Below are positions 49,708 through 59,173 of a stretch of DNA of 64,000 nt, one piece after another (the first letter of the stretch is position 1; every line of letters begins with the position of its first letter). Below the pieces are notes generated by a model, which saw only the letters and a list, made by a program, of their open reading frames with translations, was not told the DNA's origin and made no database searches. Source of the stretch: Gammaproteobacteria bacterium (GTDB lineage Bacteria; Pseudomonadota; Gammaproteobacteria; Burkholderiales; Gallionellaceae); the NCBI GenBank assembly GCA_018820925.1, contig JAHJNJ010000023.1:1-64000 (forward strand), read 5' to 3'. The translations under genes were made by a program, and so were the position numbers.

Positions 49708-50845
49708 GCAACGCCTTGATCAGATGATCCACGTCCGCTTCGGTGTGCGCCGCCGACAAGGTGATGCGCAGCCGCGCCGTGCCCGGCGGTACGGTGGGCG
49801 GACGGATCGCCGCGACCCAGATGCCGCGCTCACGCAGGCCTTCGCTCAGTTGCAGCGCTTGCCGGTTGTCGCCGATCAGCAGCGGCTGGATGGCGGTCTC
49901 TGACGGCATCAATTGCCAGGACAAATCGGCCAACCCTTCGCGCAGCCGGGTGACAAGCCGGTGCAAATGCGCGCGCAGACCGTCGCCTTGCTCGATCAAT
50001 TGCAAACTCTGCAGCAAAGCGACGGACAAGGCTGGCGGTGTCGCGGTGGTATAGACGTAGCTGTGCGCATGATTGACGAGCGTGTCGATGACGATCTGTT
50101 CCGCCGCGACAAATGCGCCGGAAACGCCAGCCGCCTTGCCCAGCGTCGCCATGTAAATGATGCGCGGCGACGCAATGCCGAAATGTGCCAGCGAACCGCG
50201 CCCCTGTTTTCCCAGCACGCCGAATCCGTGCGCATCGTCCACATACAGCCAGGCATCATGCTGCTCGCACAGTGCCAACAGTTCGCGCAGCGGGGCCAGG
50301 TCGCCGTCCATGCTGAAGACCGCGTCGGTGATGACCAGCTTCCTGCCGTCTGGAGTTTGCGACAGCAACTGTGCCAGTTGGGCAACATCGCCGTGCCGGT
50401 AACGTTTGGTTTGCGCACGCGACAGCAACATCGCGTCGTTGAGCGAAGCGTGGTTGAGCTTGTCGGCGAACACGGTGTCGCCCTTGCCGGCCAGCGCCTG
50501 CACCACGCCGAGGTTGGCCATGTAACCGGTGGAAAACAGCAACGCGCCGGGCTTGCCGACGAATGCCGCGAGCTGTTGTTCGAGCTGGTGATGCGGTTCG
50601 AAATGCCCGCTCACCAGATGCGCAGCGCCTGCGCCGACACCCCATTGCTGTGCGCCGTGTTGCAATGCCGCAGTGAGTTCAGGATGGCTGGCAAGGCCGA
50701 GATAGTCGTTGCTGCAGAAGGCCAGGTAAGGTTTGCCGTCCACTTCGATATGTGGTGACTGCGGCGTGTCCAGTGTGCGGCGACTGCGCAGCAAGCCTTG
50801 TGCTGCCCGCTCGTTCAGTTCGACTTGCAGTGAAGCAAAAGGCAT
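49691..50845 (-). CDS. bioF: 8-amino-7-oxononanoate synthase
   Basis: The 384-residue PLP enzyme matches BioF: YLAFCSNDYLGLASHPEL, the ASLNDAMLLSRA stretch, DAVFSMDGDLAPL, YVDDAHGFGVLG and the PLP-lysine region MATLGKAAGVSGAF. It condenses pimeloyl-ACP with L-alanine. The ATG at 50845 overlaps the bioB stop by one base (TGATG); a TTG at 50854 is less likely. Its end overlaps bioH. Confidence 0.95.
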   Translation of the reverse strand: MPFASLQVELNERAAQGLLRSRRTLDTPQSPHIEVDGKPYLAFCSNDYLGLASHPELTAALQHGAQQWGVGAGAAHLVSGHFEPHHQLEQQLAAFVGKPGALLFSTGYMANLGVVQALAGKGDTVFADKLNHASLNDAMLLSRAQTKRYRHGDVAQLAQLLSQTPDGRKLVITDAVFSMDGDLAPLRELLALCEQHDAWLYVDDAHGFGVLGKQGRGSLAHFGIASPRIIYMATLGKAAGVSGAFVAAEQIVIDTLVNHAHSYVYTTATPPALSVALLQSLQLIEQGDGLRAHLHRLVTRLREGLADLSWQLMPSETAIQPLLIGDNRQALQLSEGLRERGIWVAAIRPPTVPPGTARLRITLSAAHTEADVDHLIKALHELAC

Positions 50846-51822
50846 CAGCAGCAACTGTCTACCAGCGGATACATGCCCAGCTTGTCCATCAGCGCACGAT
50901 CCCGGTCGACGTCCGGATTACCCGTAGTCAGCAACTGGTCGCCGTAGAAAATGGAGTTGGCTCCGCCCAGGAAGCACAAGGCTTGCACCGCATCGCTCAT
51001 TTCCCCGCGTCCGGCGGAAAGACGCACAAATGCGGTCGGCATGGTGATGCGCGCGGCGGCAATGGTGCGCACGAAATCCAGCGGATCGAGGTCTTCCGTA
51101 TCCGCCAGCGGCGTGCCTTCGACCTTGACCAGATTGTTGATCGGCACGCTCTCGGGATACGGGTTCATGTTGGCCAGTTGCGCGATGAGCCCGGCGCGCT
51201 GCGTGAGGTTTTCCCCCATGCCGATAATGCCGCCGCTGCAGATGTTCATGCCCGCTTTGCGCACGCGCTCCAGCGTGTCGAGGCGGTCCTGGTAGTCGCG
51301 GGTGCTGATGATGTTGCCGTAGAACTCGGGCGAGGTATCCAGGTTGTGGTTGTAATAGTCGAGCCCGGCATCCTTCAACTGTTCGGTCTGTTCGTCGTTG
51401 AGCATGCCCAGTGTGGCGCAGGTTTCCATACCCAGCGCGCGCACCTCCTTGACCATTTCCAGCACGGCTGTCATGTCTTCCGCAGAAGGCTCGCGCCAGG
51501 CCGCACCCATGCAGAAGCGGCCGGCGCCGGCTTCCTTGGCGGCTTTGGCGGCTTTTACCACTTCGTCCACGTCCAGCATCTTCTTGTTTTCCACGCCCGC
51601 GTGAAAGGAAGACTGGGTACAGTAGCCGCAATCCTCGGAACAGCCGCCGGTCTTGATCGACAGCAGGGTGGAGAGTTGTATTGCGTTCGGATTGAAATGT
51701 TCGCGATGCACTTGTTGGGCACGGTACATCAGGTCGGCAAAGGGCAGTTTGAGCAGGTTTTCAATTTCTGCAACAGTCCAGCGTTGTTGCGCTGTTTTGG
51801 TTTCGGCGGTCTGGTTTTGCAT
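50845..51822 (-). CDS. bioB: biotin synthase
   Basis: The 325-residue radical-SAM enzyme shows the cluster motif CSEDCGYC, the [12 protein letters not shown] and [10 protein letters not shown] blocks, and the second-cluster arginine region [15 protein letters not shown], ending [15 protein letters not shown]. It inserts sulfur into dethiobiotin. The ATG at 51822 gives the normal N-terminus ([20 protein letters not shown]); the longer frame to 51891 runs into the divergent gene's leader. It is first in the biotin operon, so control acts in the 70-bp gap before comF. No BirA-type operator was recognised. Confidence 0.97.
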   Translation of the reverse strand: MQNQTAETKTAQQRWTVAEIENLLKLPFADLMYRAQQVHREHFNPNAIQLSTLLSIKTGGCSEDCGYCTQSSFHAGVENKKMLDVDEVVKAAKAAKEAGAGRFCMGAAWREPSAEDMTAVLEMVKEVRALGMETCATLGMLNDEQTEQLKDAGLDYYNHNLDTSPEFYGNIISTRDYQDRLDTLERVRKAGMNICSGGIIGMGENLTQRAGLIAQLANMNPYPESVPINNLVKVEGTPLADTEDLDPLDFVRTIAAARITMPTAFVRLSAGRGEMSDAVQALCFLGGANSIFYGDQLLTTGNPDVDRDRALMDKLGMYPLVDSCC

Positions 51823-51892
51823 AAATGTATAAGCACGTAGAATGATGAAAAGCGTATCCCCAACCCGAAACGGCAACAGGATTGGAGGCAAC

Positions 51893-52609
51893 TTGTCTAT
51901 TTTATCCCATCACTCGCTTGACATCGGTGCAAAATTTGCGCGCATGCTGCCCGCGCAGCCCTGTCTGTTGTGTGGTGCAAGCAGCCATGATGGCTTGTGT
52001 TGTGCCGCCTGCGCCGCCGATTTGCCGCGCCTGAGCGCCGAACATTGCCCGGTTTGCGCATTGCCGACCCTGGCGGGCAGCCTCTGCGGCCACTGCCTGA
52101 AACAGCCGCCGCCGTTCGACCATACCGTGGCTGCATTCGGCTACAAATTCCCGCTGGACAAGCTGATTCAGGCGTTGAAGTATCGCGACCGTCTGATTCT
52201 GGTCAATTTTCTGGCCGAAGCGCTGGTTCAGCGCATCACCACGCAACCCGATTGCATCGTAGCGTTACCATTACACGCCATCCGCTTGCGCGAACGCGGC
52301 TTCAATCAATCCCTGCTGCTGGCCCATCAAGTCTCGCGCCGCGTGGGCATCCCGCTGCTGGCAGATGCCTGCAATCGGGTCCGCAACACGCCGCCGCAAT
52401 CCTCGCTGCCGTGGAAAGAACGCGACAAGAACATGCGCCAGGCTTTTGCCTGCAAACCCGGCGCCGATGTGCGCGGCAAACATGTCGCCGTGGTGGACGA
52501 TGTGATGACGTCAGGCGCTTCGATCGGCGAACTGGCGCGCGCTTTGAAAAAGGCCGGCGCGAAAGAGGTCAGTGCTTGGGTTGCGGCGCGAACCCTGCCC
52601 CACAGTTAG
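51893..52609 (+). CDS. comF: ComF family phosphoribosyltransferase-like protein
   Basis: The 238-residue product has an N-terminal zinc ribbon ([17 protein letters not shown], then HCPVCALP and [10 protein letters not shown]). A C-terminal phosphoribosyltransferase domain has the binding loop [14 protein letters not shown] and [12 protein letters not shown]. ComF proteins support natural DNA uptake; many non-competent bacteria keep them with an unclear role. I place the start at TTG 51893 because GGAGG lies four bases upstream and leaves room for divergent promoters. ATG 51842 would add 17 residues and start only 20 bp from bioB. It is tail-to-tail with mshN. Confidence 0.88.
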   Translation: MSILSHHSLDIGAKFARMLPAQPCLLCGASSHDGLCCAACAADLPRLSAEHCPVCALPTLAGSLCGHCLKQPPPFDHTVAAFGYKFPLDKLIQALKYRDRLILVNFLAEALVQRITTQPDCIVALPLHAIRLRERGFNQSLLLAHQVSRRVGIPLLADACNRVRNTPPQSSLPWKERDKNMRQAFACKPGADVRGKHVAVVDDVMTSGASIGELARALKKAGAKEVSAWVAARTLPHS

Positions 52610-52640
52610 TAACGCAGTATCGTAGGGTGGGCACGATTAA

Positions 52641-53705
52641 CTATAGCTCGTTGAGCTTCTGCTGCACGTAAGCTTGCAACTGGGGACTCAATGTGTTCGA
52701 TGCCAGCGCGCGCTGATAGGCATCGCGCGCCTCTTCCCTGCGTTGCAAGGCTTGCAGGGAAATTCCCATGCCCATCAGCCACAGGCCTTTGTCGGGCGTC
52801 AGTTTCAGCGCAATCTGGTAATGTGCAACGGCTTCATCATGTCTGCCCAGGCGTTGCATCAGCGCCGCCACGAAAGACTGGAAGTCGGCCTGCCCTTCGG
52901 CATACGGCAAAGTTTTCTGCAGTGTTTCCAGCGCCAGTGGCACATCGTCGCGCTCGACCTGCAAACGCGCCAACATCATGGCAAACGCCGCATCGCGAGG
53001 GTCGTGTCTCAATCCCCGGTACAACACCTGCTCGGCTTCATTGTTTTGTTTCAAACTCACCAGCAAGCCGACCCATGCCCGGCGCGCGGGCTTATAGGTC
53101 GGGTCGGCAAGCAGCGCCTCTTTGTACCCGGCCAACGCATCGTTCGTGCGACCTTCCTGAACCGCCCGGTTGGCTTTGACGAATTCATTCTCTGCACGTT
53201 GCTGCGGACTGATTGTTTTGAGTTGTTCCAGATTTTCTATCGGCAGGCTTTCAGTATCTTCCGCAACCGGCGCCGGTGCGCGCTGCGCTTTGCGCCGCAC
53301 CGCCTTGTTCACTTCCGGCCCAGCAACCGGCCCTTCTTCGCTCTGCACTTCCAGCAACGGCTTGCCGCGCAGACTGTCGAAAGACGGCGGTACGAGCGGA
53401 ACGCCACTCGCCCCCGCCGTTTCCGCCTCAACCGGCGCCGAAACAATTGCGGCAGCCGGACCGGAGGGCGCGCGCGCTGCACTGCTCGCAATCCCGGCAA
53501 CCGCTTTGTCCGGCACAGCGCTTTTTGCACGCCCCGCATACCATGCCGCCACAGCCAGCACGATCAGCAGCCCTCCCCCAAGCAGCGCGTAAAGCGCCTT
53601 ATGCGATTGCCTGCGTGGCGCGACGGAACGTATCTGGGCTTCACCCAGAGCCGCGTTCACCCCGCGCTTTTCCAGCTCATTCAATACCTGATTGACGATA
53701 CTCAT
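52641..53705 (-). CDS. mshN: MSHA biogenesis protein MshN (TPR)
   Basis: The 354-residue protein opens MSIVNQVLNELEKRGV, the MshN start, then has one span (about 36-57, ALYALLGGGLLIVLAVAAW). An Ala/Pro/Glu linker follows, then TPR units toward the end (TNDALAGYKEALLADPTYKPARRAW, DEAVAHYQIALKLTPDKGLWL, EEARDAYQRALA). It is thought to be an inner-membrane TPR factor of pilus assembly. It overlaps mshM by 4 bp and is the last gene of the operon in this window. Confidence 0.88.
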   Translation of the reverse strand: MSIVNQVLNELEKRGVNAALGEAQIRSVAPRRQSHKALYALLGGGLLIVLAVAAWYAGRAKSAVPDKAVAGIASSAARAPSGPAAAIVSAPVEAETAGASGVPLVPPSFDSLRGKPLLEVQSEEGPVAGPEVNKAVRRKAQRAPAPVAEDTESLPIENLEQLKTISPQQRAENEFVKANRAVQEGRTNDALAGYKEALLADPTYKPARRAWVGLLVSLKQNNEAEQVLYRGLRHDPRDAAFAMMLARLQVERDDVPLALETLQKTLPYAEGQADFQSFVAALMQRLGRHDEAVAHYQIALKLTPDKGLWLMGMGISLQALQRREEARDAYQRALASNTLSPQLQAYVQQKLNEL

Positions 53706-54658
53706 CGCAGCCAGTAGACCAGCACGGCCAACGCCGCCAGCGACACCGCCGCAACAGCCCACCACACCCAGATCATCCAGTCCTTGTGCGATTCCGGCGT
53801 ATCGGCTGCCGCCTTGCGCACATGGCGCGCCTGAATTTGCTGGCGCCCTTCCGCAAAGGCCAGCATCATTGCCTTGTGCGCGATGATGTTCGCGAGCCGG
53901 GGCGTGCCGTGTGTGACCCGGTGCAACAGATCGACTGCACCGGCATTGAAAAGTGTTTCACCCTGGAAGCCGGCCACGGCCAGACGATGGCGCAGATAGC
54001 GGTCCATCTCGTCCCGGTGCAAGCCGTTCAACTGGTATTGAAAGCTGATGCGCTGGCGCAACTGCCGTACCGAATTCTGTTTGAGGCGTTCATCCAGCTC
54101 CGGCTGTCCGAACAGCACCACCTGCATCAACTTGCGCTTCTCGGTCTCCAGATTGGTGAGCAGGCGCAACACTTCCAGGCTTTCCAGCGGCATTGCCTGC
54201 GCCTCGTCCAGACACACCAGCACGCGTTTCCCCTCGCGCGCGAAGTTGAGCAGGGTGCGGGTCAGCTCCTTCAACAACTGGTGCTGGTCGGCAAAGCCGT
54301 CGATTTCCAAGCGGAATTCGTCAGCCAATGCCAACAACAGGCTGCGCGGCTCAAGGTAAGGATTGGGAATATAGGCGGTGATGAATTTTGCCGCATGGCG
54401 TCCGCTGGTGCCGCCATCCTGCGTGCCGATGTCGGTGGTCGTCGAGCGATCGGTACTGAGCGTGGCGAGGAATTTGCGGCACAGCAACGTCTTGCCGTTG
54501 CCAACCTCGCCCACGATCTTGATGAAACCTTCGCCGGTGCGCGCCGCAACCAGCAGCGTGTTCAGGCCTTCCTGATAGTTGGTGCAGGCAAAGAAGAAAC
54601 TGGTATCGGGTGTCAGCGAGAACGGCATCTCGCGCAGACCGAAATGCGCCTCATACAT
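53702..54658 (-). CDS. mshM: MSHA biogenesis protein MshM (AAA ATPase)
   Basis: The 318-residue protein begins YEAHFGLREMPFSLTPD, typical of MshM/ExeA/GspA-type ATPases. Walker A is GEVGNGKTLL and Walker B VLVCLDEAQAM, followed by the LRLLTNLETE helix. A C-terminal span (WWAVAAVSLAALAVLVYWL) anchors it. ExeA relatives help place the secretin in the cell wall. It is encoded 4 bp after mshL. Confidence 0.93.
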   Translation of the reverse strand: MYEAHFGLREMPFSLTPDTSFFFACTNYQEGLNTLLVAARTGEGFIKIVGEVGNGKTLLCRKFLATLSTDRSTTTDIGTQDGGTSGRHAAKFITAYIPNPYLEPRSLLLALADEFRLEIDGFADQHQLLKELTRTLLNFAREGKRVLVCLDEAQAMPLESLEVLRLLTNLETEKRKLMQVVLFGQPELDERLKQNSVRQLRQRISFQYQLNGLHRDEMDRYLRHRLAVAGFQGETLFNAGAVDLLHRVTHGTPRLANIIAHKAMMLAFAEGRQQIQARHVRKAAADTPESHKDWMIWVWWAVAAVSLAALAVLVYWLR

Positions 54659-54662
54659 GATG

Positions 54663-56336
54663 CTATCTGGACATTGATTTCATGCGGTCGCGGCTGCGCG
54701 CAATATCGTCCGACCAGTCGCTGTCGCTGTTTACCACAGTCGGCTTCAGCAGGATGATCAGTTCGCGCTTCTCGGTAATCTTGCTGGTTTGACCGAATAT
54801 CGACTTGGGCAACATCGGCAGACCGGATTCATCGCTGGCTTCTGCCTGGCGCATCAATCCGCCGATCGCGACGATCTGCCCGTCGCGTGCGCGCACCACA
54901 CTGTCGGTCTCGGAAATCGTGCTGGACGGAACCGGCAAATTGTAGCTGCCGAACGTGCTGCCCAGACTGATCTGCTTGTTGACCGTTCCGACCTTGCTGA
55001 CCGAGGGATGCACATGCAGGACGATCTCGTTGTTTTCGTCGATCTTGGGCGTCACGTCCAGCATGATGCCGGAGAAAAACGCGGTGGTTTCGACCGTCGG
55101 CGCGGAAAATGTGGCCGAGGTGCTTCCCGAAGCGCCGGTCACGCTGCCGCCGGTTATTTTGGTCACGAAGAATTCATCCGTTCCCACTTTCAATACCGCC
55201 TTCTGGTTATTCAGTGTCGCGATGCGCGGACTGGACAGCACATGCACGTCCCCCTGCGTCTCGAGGAAATTCAGCAGGGCGGCAAAATTGCTGGTCTGGA
55301 AAGCCAACCCGAACAGGGTTCCGGCGACGGCACCCGACGGCAAGGCGCTTGCCACTGCCGCGCTCATGTTCGTTCCGGGCGTGGAAGTCAGGATGCCGTT
55401 GGTGACGGTGCCGCCCAGCGTGCTCAAACTGGAACCATTCGAAATCTGGCCGCCGGACAGGCCGCTGTTGGCGCCATTCCTGAATACCGCCCAGTTCACG
55501 CCGGACTGGAACGATTCATTCAATTGCACTTCGACAATCTTGGCCTCCAGGATCACTTGACGGTCGACGGAAATCTGCGATGCCTTGAGGTAGGCGGCAA
55601 CGTTGTGCAATTCGTCCGGCATGGCGCGCACCACGATCACCCCCGTCATCGGACTGATCACTACGCTGCGCCCTTTCTCGTTGCCGACGATGGCGGTCAG
55701 TGCCCTGGTCAGGTCGTCCCAGAAATCGGAATTCGATGTGGTCGTAATGCGGGCACTGTCGCGGTTGGTCTCGGTGCCGGAGGTCTGTTGCCCGCTTGAC
55801 GAGCTTTCCTGGACGACATCCGCCACCGACCCCGATGCGACGCGCACCGACGACCTGCCTTCGCGCCGCCCGGTCAGGTAATTCACCTGGTACAGGCGCG
55901 TCTGCAGCGTCAGCGGCTGGATATAGATGCGCGTACCGTCCACCTTGTAGTCGTAACCATACATTTCGCGTATCGCTTCCAGCGCGTCGAATACGGTCAC
56001 ATCTTTCAGGGCGAGCGAAATATTTCCGCTGACATCCGGATTGACCAATACGCTGTAGCGCGTGCCGGAGACGATGGCCATGAACACCTGTTTTGCCGGC
56101 GTACTGTTGACCGACAGGTCGAATTTTGTTTCCAGCGGCTTGTTGCCGGATATGGCGTTGGGCACTGCCAGCGGCGGCAGCAAAGCCTGATCCACCGCTT
56201 CCGGTTTGGCCGCTTCGGGAGCGGCGACGGCGGCATCCATCTCCCGGTTGATCCTGTCTGCCGCCTCGTTATTGTTGCCGCTTGTGGCGCAGGCCGACAA
56301 CAACAACAACGCAAACATTCCTGGCACTCGTTTCAT
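54663..56336 (-). CDS. mshL: MSHA pilus secretin MshL
   Basis: The 557-residue outer-membrane secretin is a lipoprotein (FALLLLSAC). It has an STN-type domain (ISLALKDVTVFDALEAIREMYGYDYKV) and an N1-like domain (VVISPMTGVIVVRAMPDELHNVAAYL). The secretin core follows, with EAKIVEVQLNESFQSGVNW, VLSSPRIATLNNQKAVLKVG and the final IVAIGGLMRQ. It forms the pore through which the pilus leaves. It overlaps mshK by 4 bp. Confidence 0.95.
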   Translation of the reverse strand: MKRVPGMFALLLLSACATSGNNNEAADRINREMDAAVAAPEAAKPEAVDQALLPPLAVPNAISGNKPLETKFDLSVNSTPAKQVFMAIVSGTRYSVLVNPDVSGNISLALKDVTVFDALEAIREMYGYDYKVDGTRIYIQPLTLQTRLYQVNYLTGRREGRSSVRVASGSVADVVQESSSSGQQTSGTETNRDSARITTTSNSDFWDDLTRALTAIVGNEKGRSVVISPMTGVIVVRAMPDELHNVAAYLKASQISVDRQVILEAKIVEVQLNESFQSGVNWAVFRNGANSGLSGGQISNGSSLSTLGGTVTNGILTSTPGTNMSAAVASALPSGAVAGTLFGLAFQTSNFAALLNFLETQGDVHVLSSPRIATLNNQKAVLKVGTDEFFVTKITGGSVTGASGSTSATFSAPTVETTAFFSGIMLDVTPKIDENNEIVLHVHPSVSKVGTVNKQISLGSTFGSYNLPVPSSTISETDSVVRARDGQIVAIGGLMRQAEASDESGLPMLPKSIFGQTSKITEKRELIILLKPTVVNSDSDWSDDIARSRDRMKSMSR

Positions 56337-56755
56337 TTGATTCCTCCCACAGCGCTTTCCGGAAAATTCATTCGTCCGGATGTGTTTTCTGGCACGGCGT
56401 TTTCCTGCTGCTCCGGCCCGTATTTTCTGATAATTACCTTGGGGAACAATCCCAGCACCCGCCGTCCGCGTGCGCTCTGCAGCACCACGCTGTCATCGCG
56501 CACCTCGACCAGCCTGGAATCGCCCGTTTTTTCACCCAGCGTCACCGTCCTGCCGTTGATGATGGCCGCGCGATAGCGTTCCGAAATGATGATGGACTGC
56601 AAACCGCGCGACGCCTCATCGCCAGGCATCGCACCCGTCACTCCGCCCGCACCGCTGCCGTCCAGATCGATGGCCGGACGCGTCGGGTCCGGCAACGGCT
56701 CTGCCGCCGCGACCTGTATCGCGCACAGCAACCACGCCGCCATCAGCATTCTCAT
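56333..56755 (-). CDS. mshK: MSHA biogenesis protein MshK
   Basis: A 140-residue exported protein (signal MLMAAWLLCAIQVAAAE) with LPDPTRPA, LQSIIISERYRAAIINGRTV and VLQSARGRRVLGLFPKVIIRK. This is the small PilP-like MshK pattern that links inner-membrane parts to the secretin. I chose the ATG at 56755 because it overlaps the mshJ stop as ATGA; an ATG at 56767 is also in frame. Confidence 0.85.
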   Translation of the reverse strand: MRMLMAAWLLCAIQVAAAEPLPDPTRPAIDLDGSGAGGVTGAMPGDEASRGLQSIIISERYRAAIINGRTVTLGEKTGDSRLVEVRDDSVVLQSARGRRVLGLFPKVIIRKYGPEQQENAVPENTSGRMNFPESAVGGIK

Positions 56756-57435
56756 AGCTGCAGCCATGTCTTATCCAGACTCAACGTATAAAGCGTCAAC
56801 GTCAACTCCACTGTCGGGTACTTGATCACTTCCATCTTCGCGATGCTCCAGTACATCTGCGTGCGCAGCCTCTCCAAAGCCGACAAATAACCCAGCAGGT
56901 CGGAATAGCTGCCGCGCACGGTGATCTTCACACCATGCTTGTATATCTGCTTTTCCGAATCGACAACCTGCTGTGCTTCGTCCGCCTGATCGGACGCAGG
57001 CTCGACAAGCAGGCTCGCCGGCAAGGTATCCAGCGCGACCAGTTGCAGCCGGCCATTCCTGTTGAGCACCTGCTCCAGCAGCCCGGCCATTCTTTCCGGC
57101 GGCACCAGCTTGTCGCGCCGCTCCCTCAGGTAGGCAGCGCCTTCATCGATCTTTTGCTGCAGGAGGCGGATGCGTTCGCGTTGCGGCGAATTGGCATCTG
57201 CCTGCTTCGCCTCCAGCAACGCAGCGATTTGCGCCTGCACTTCCTTCATCTTTTCCTGTTGCTGGACGACTTGCGCGGAAAGCGCCTTCTGTTTATCCAG
57301 CAGCGGTTCGAGAAACAGCGCATCGACCAGCGCCACCAGCAGGAACGCAGCGGCAGCGAAGACCAGCACGCGCTCGCGCAACGAAAAACCATCCACCTTG
57401 ACGACGAGTCTGTCGTACTGTTCCTGTATCGTCAT
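56752..57435 (-). CDS. mshJ: MSHA biogenesis protein MshJ (PilO-like)
   Basis: From the ATG at 57435 (ATGA overlap with the gene before) the product is 227 residues. It has one span near the N-terminus (VLVFAAAAFLLVALVDALFL), a coiled coil (about 45-110) and a ferredoxin-like C-terminal domain (KHGVKITVRGSYSDLLGYLSALERL). This is the PilO-type layout. The much longer open frame upstream overlaps the PilN-like gene and is a shadow. Confidence 0.88.
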   Translation of the reverse strand: MTIQEQYDRLVVKVDGFSLRERVLVFAAAAFLLVALVDALFLEPLLDKQKALSAQVVQQQEKMKEVQAQIAALLEAKQADANSPQRERIRLLQQKIDEGAAYLRERRDKLVPPERMAGLLEQVLNRNGRLQLVALDTLPASLLVEPASDQADEAQQVVDSEKQIYKHGVKITVRGSYSDLLGYLSALERLRTQMYWSIAKMEVIKYPTVELTLTLYTLSLDKTWLQL

Positions 57436-58061
57436 TTCTTTGCCTCTGCAGCGATCTCGCTCGTGCGCAGGCTGAATTCGACATAACGCGGCACAGGCCG
57501 GTCGCCGTCGCTTTTTGGCTGCTGCATCTGCAAGGTCGAGAAGGTTTTGCCGCGCATCACTTTCTCCCTGCCCAGGCGCCGGATGTACGACGGCACCAGT
57601 TGCGGACTCACCACCGCACCGCTCAGACTCATTTGCGAGCCGTCCCCGACGATATCGAACCCGGTGAGCCACAACCCGTTGATCGATTGCCGCGCGAAAG
57701 CCCGCATATATTCCGAATAACCGTCCGTGTTGCCGAGTGCACCGTTCTTCAACAGATTCAGCACTTCGTCCTGCAATTTCGCCTGCACTTCCAGCTGTTT
57801 CAGTTCGTCCTCCCGTATCTTCCCGGAACGCTGCAGCGCAAGATCATTGGAGAAATTGACCAGACGCTGTTGCTCCACGGCATAACGTTTGCTCATCTCG
57901 TCCGCCTGCTTCGACAACTGGACAACCTGAAAGACCGCATAGCCATAGAACGCCGCCGAACCCAGCGCAATCAAGCCCAGCGCCTGCAACATCGTATAGA
58001 CAGAAAAATATTTCTTCTGCTTCAGGAAGATCGGGTTGAACAGGTTGATCTGCTGGCTCAT
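57432..58061 (-). CDS. mshI2: PilN-like MSHA assembly protein (MshI2)
   Basis: The 209-residue protein starts MSQQINLFNPIFLKQKKYFS, the MshI2/PilN pattern in which a short cytoplasmic INLF-type peptide docks to the PilM-like partner. A span (YTMLQALGLIALGSAAFYGYAVF), a coiled coil and a PilN fold (LTGFDIVGDGSQMSLSGAV) follow. It overlaps mshI and mshJ by 4 bp each. Confidence 0.87.
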   Translation of the reverse strand: MSQQINLFNPIFLKQKKYFSVYTMLQALGLIALGSAAFYGYAVFQVVQLSKQADEMSKRYAVEQQRLVNFSNDLALQRSGKIREDELKQLEVQAKLQDEVLNLLKNGALGNTDGYSEYMRAFARQSINGLWLTGFDIVGDGSQMSLSGAVVSPQLVPSYIRRLGREKVMRGKTFSTLQMQQPKSDGDRPVPRYVEFSLRTSEIAAEAKK

Positions 58062-59014
58062 AGCGCCTTCTTTTCCTGGCGCAGTGCCGCACCCAGCGCC
58101 GGCAGCGCATGACAAGCGTATTCGCTGTCGGACAAGGCCGGCACGCCCGCAATATCCATGCCCTGCGCCAAGTCCAGCATTTGCACCGGCAGGCCCAAGC
58201 TGTTTGCCAACACCTTGTCCAGGCGCAGCGCTTCCGGAGCGGCAAGCAGCAAGCGGCTGACCGGGATATGGTGGAATTGGCGGTCGAAATAATCCAGCGA
58301 GCGCTGCAACTCCAGTTCCACGCGATCCAGGTATTGCTGGCGCAGATTCTCGTCCGCATCCTGCAGTTGCCCCAGCGAAATATCGATGCGTCGCGCAAGA
58401 AACAATTCGCCGTCGCAGGTGATGGTGAGCAGGCAGCCCTCGTCGCCCAGCGTCAGCATCGCCAGCCCCCGGCCTTCTTCCTCGAACAAGGCGGCGATAT
58501 TGCGTTGCGCCATTTCAGGAATGTCGATCACGTTCAGGTCGACCTTGGCTTTCTCGAACATACCGATGCGTTTGCGTATAGTCTCGTTCGAAGCGGCAAT
58601 TGCGTACAGGGACTGCGGACGGTCGCCACCGTATTTGTTGGTCGGTATCTGCAACACGTCGACGGTGGCATCGTCGATGTGGTAATTCAGCGAATCCTTG
58701 ATCTTCCAGCGAATCGCGGTCTTCAGTTCATCGACCGGCACATTGGGCGCATCCACCATCATTAGTTGGTATTCGTCGGGGGACAGCAGTGTGGTGAACC
58801 TGGCTTCGTCGAGTTGCGCATCTCTGCGCAATTTTTCCAGCGCGGAAGCGGAAACCTCGGCCAGCGGATAGAAATCGCACCGCGTCACTTGCGGGCGAGG
58901 GCCCACATACTTTGCCTGCGCGATGTGGACACCCAGTCTGCTGGTAGTGACGGCGACCCATCCGCTGACACGGCTGTCTCTCTTGAACAGTTTGAAAAAC
59001 GGATAGCTCACCAT
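58058..59014 (-). CDS. mshI: MSHA biogenesis protein MshI (PilM-like)
   Basis: The 318-residue protein has the actin-like PilM/MshI pattern: VSGWVAVTTSRLGVHIAQ at the start, LSPDEYQLMMVDAPNVP, AIRWKIKDSLNYHIDDATVDVLQIP and LTITCDGELFLARRIDIS. It forms the cytoplasmic platform with MshI2 and MshJ. A palindrome lies just upstream of its start. It is the first gene of the I-N block, 159 bp after mshQ. Confidence 0.9.
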   Translation of the reverse strand: MVSYPFFKLFKRDSRVSGWVAVTTSRLGVHIAQAKYVGPRPQVTRCDFYPLAEVSASALEKLRRDAQLDEARFTTLLSPDEYQLMMVDAPNVPVDELKTAIRWKIKDSLNYHIDDATVDVLQIPTNKYGGDRPQSLYAIAASNETIRKRIGMFEKAKVDLNVIDIPEMAQRNIAALFEEEGRGLAMLTLGDEGCLLTITCDGELFLARRIDISLGQLQDADENLRQQYLDRVELELQRSLDYFDRQFHHIPVSRLLLAAPEALRLDKVLANSLGLPVQMLDLAQGMDIAGVPALSDSEYACHALPALGAALRQEKKAL

Positions 59015-59173
59015 AATTAGCGTGAACTTAGTTCACTAACTCATTGCTGTCAAGGGATATTATTCTATCAACTCGCCCGCCAGCCGTCACCTCTGTCCAC
59101 ATCCTGACACTCGACCGCCATCCCGCCCGTTTGGCGTCTTCCTGGATGCGACCGGCCTGACCGAAAATTGGCA
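59015..59173 (-). promoter_or_regulatory. possible operator/promoter upstream of mshI
   Basis: The 159-bp gap between mshQ and mshI holds a perfect palindrome, GTGAAC-TTA-GTTCAC (59022-59036), 8 bp from the mshI ATG. A consensus -35 TTGACA lies on the minus strand (59053-59048). With a 17-bp spacer the -10 would be TAAGTT inside the palindrome, which matches poorly and leaves almost no leader. It may be an operator, an RNA hairpin at the start codon, or chance. Confidence 0.3.

Noticed and set aside
51823-51892. BirA-type biotin operator between bioB and comF
   Set aside because: No long TTGTAAACC-type inverted repeat was seen; only weak promoter-like sequence is present.
57436-57672. Upstream extension of the mshJ frame
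   Set aside because: It overlaps the PilN-like gene and has no PilO character; the ATG at 57435 overlaps the previous stop.
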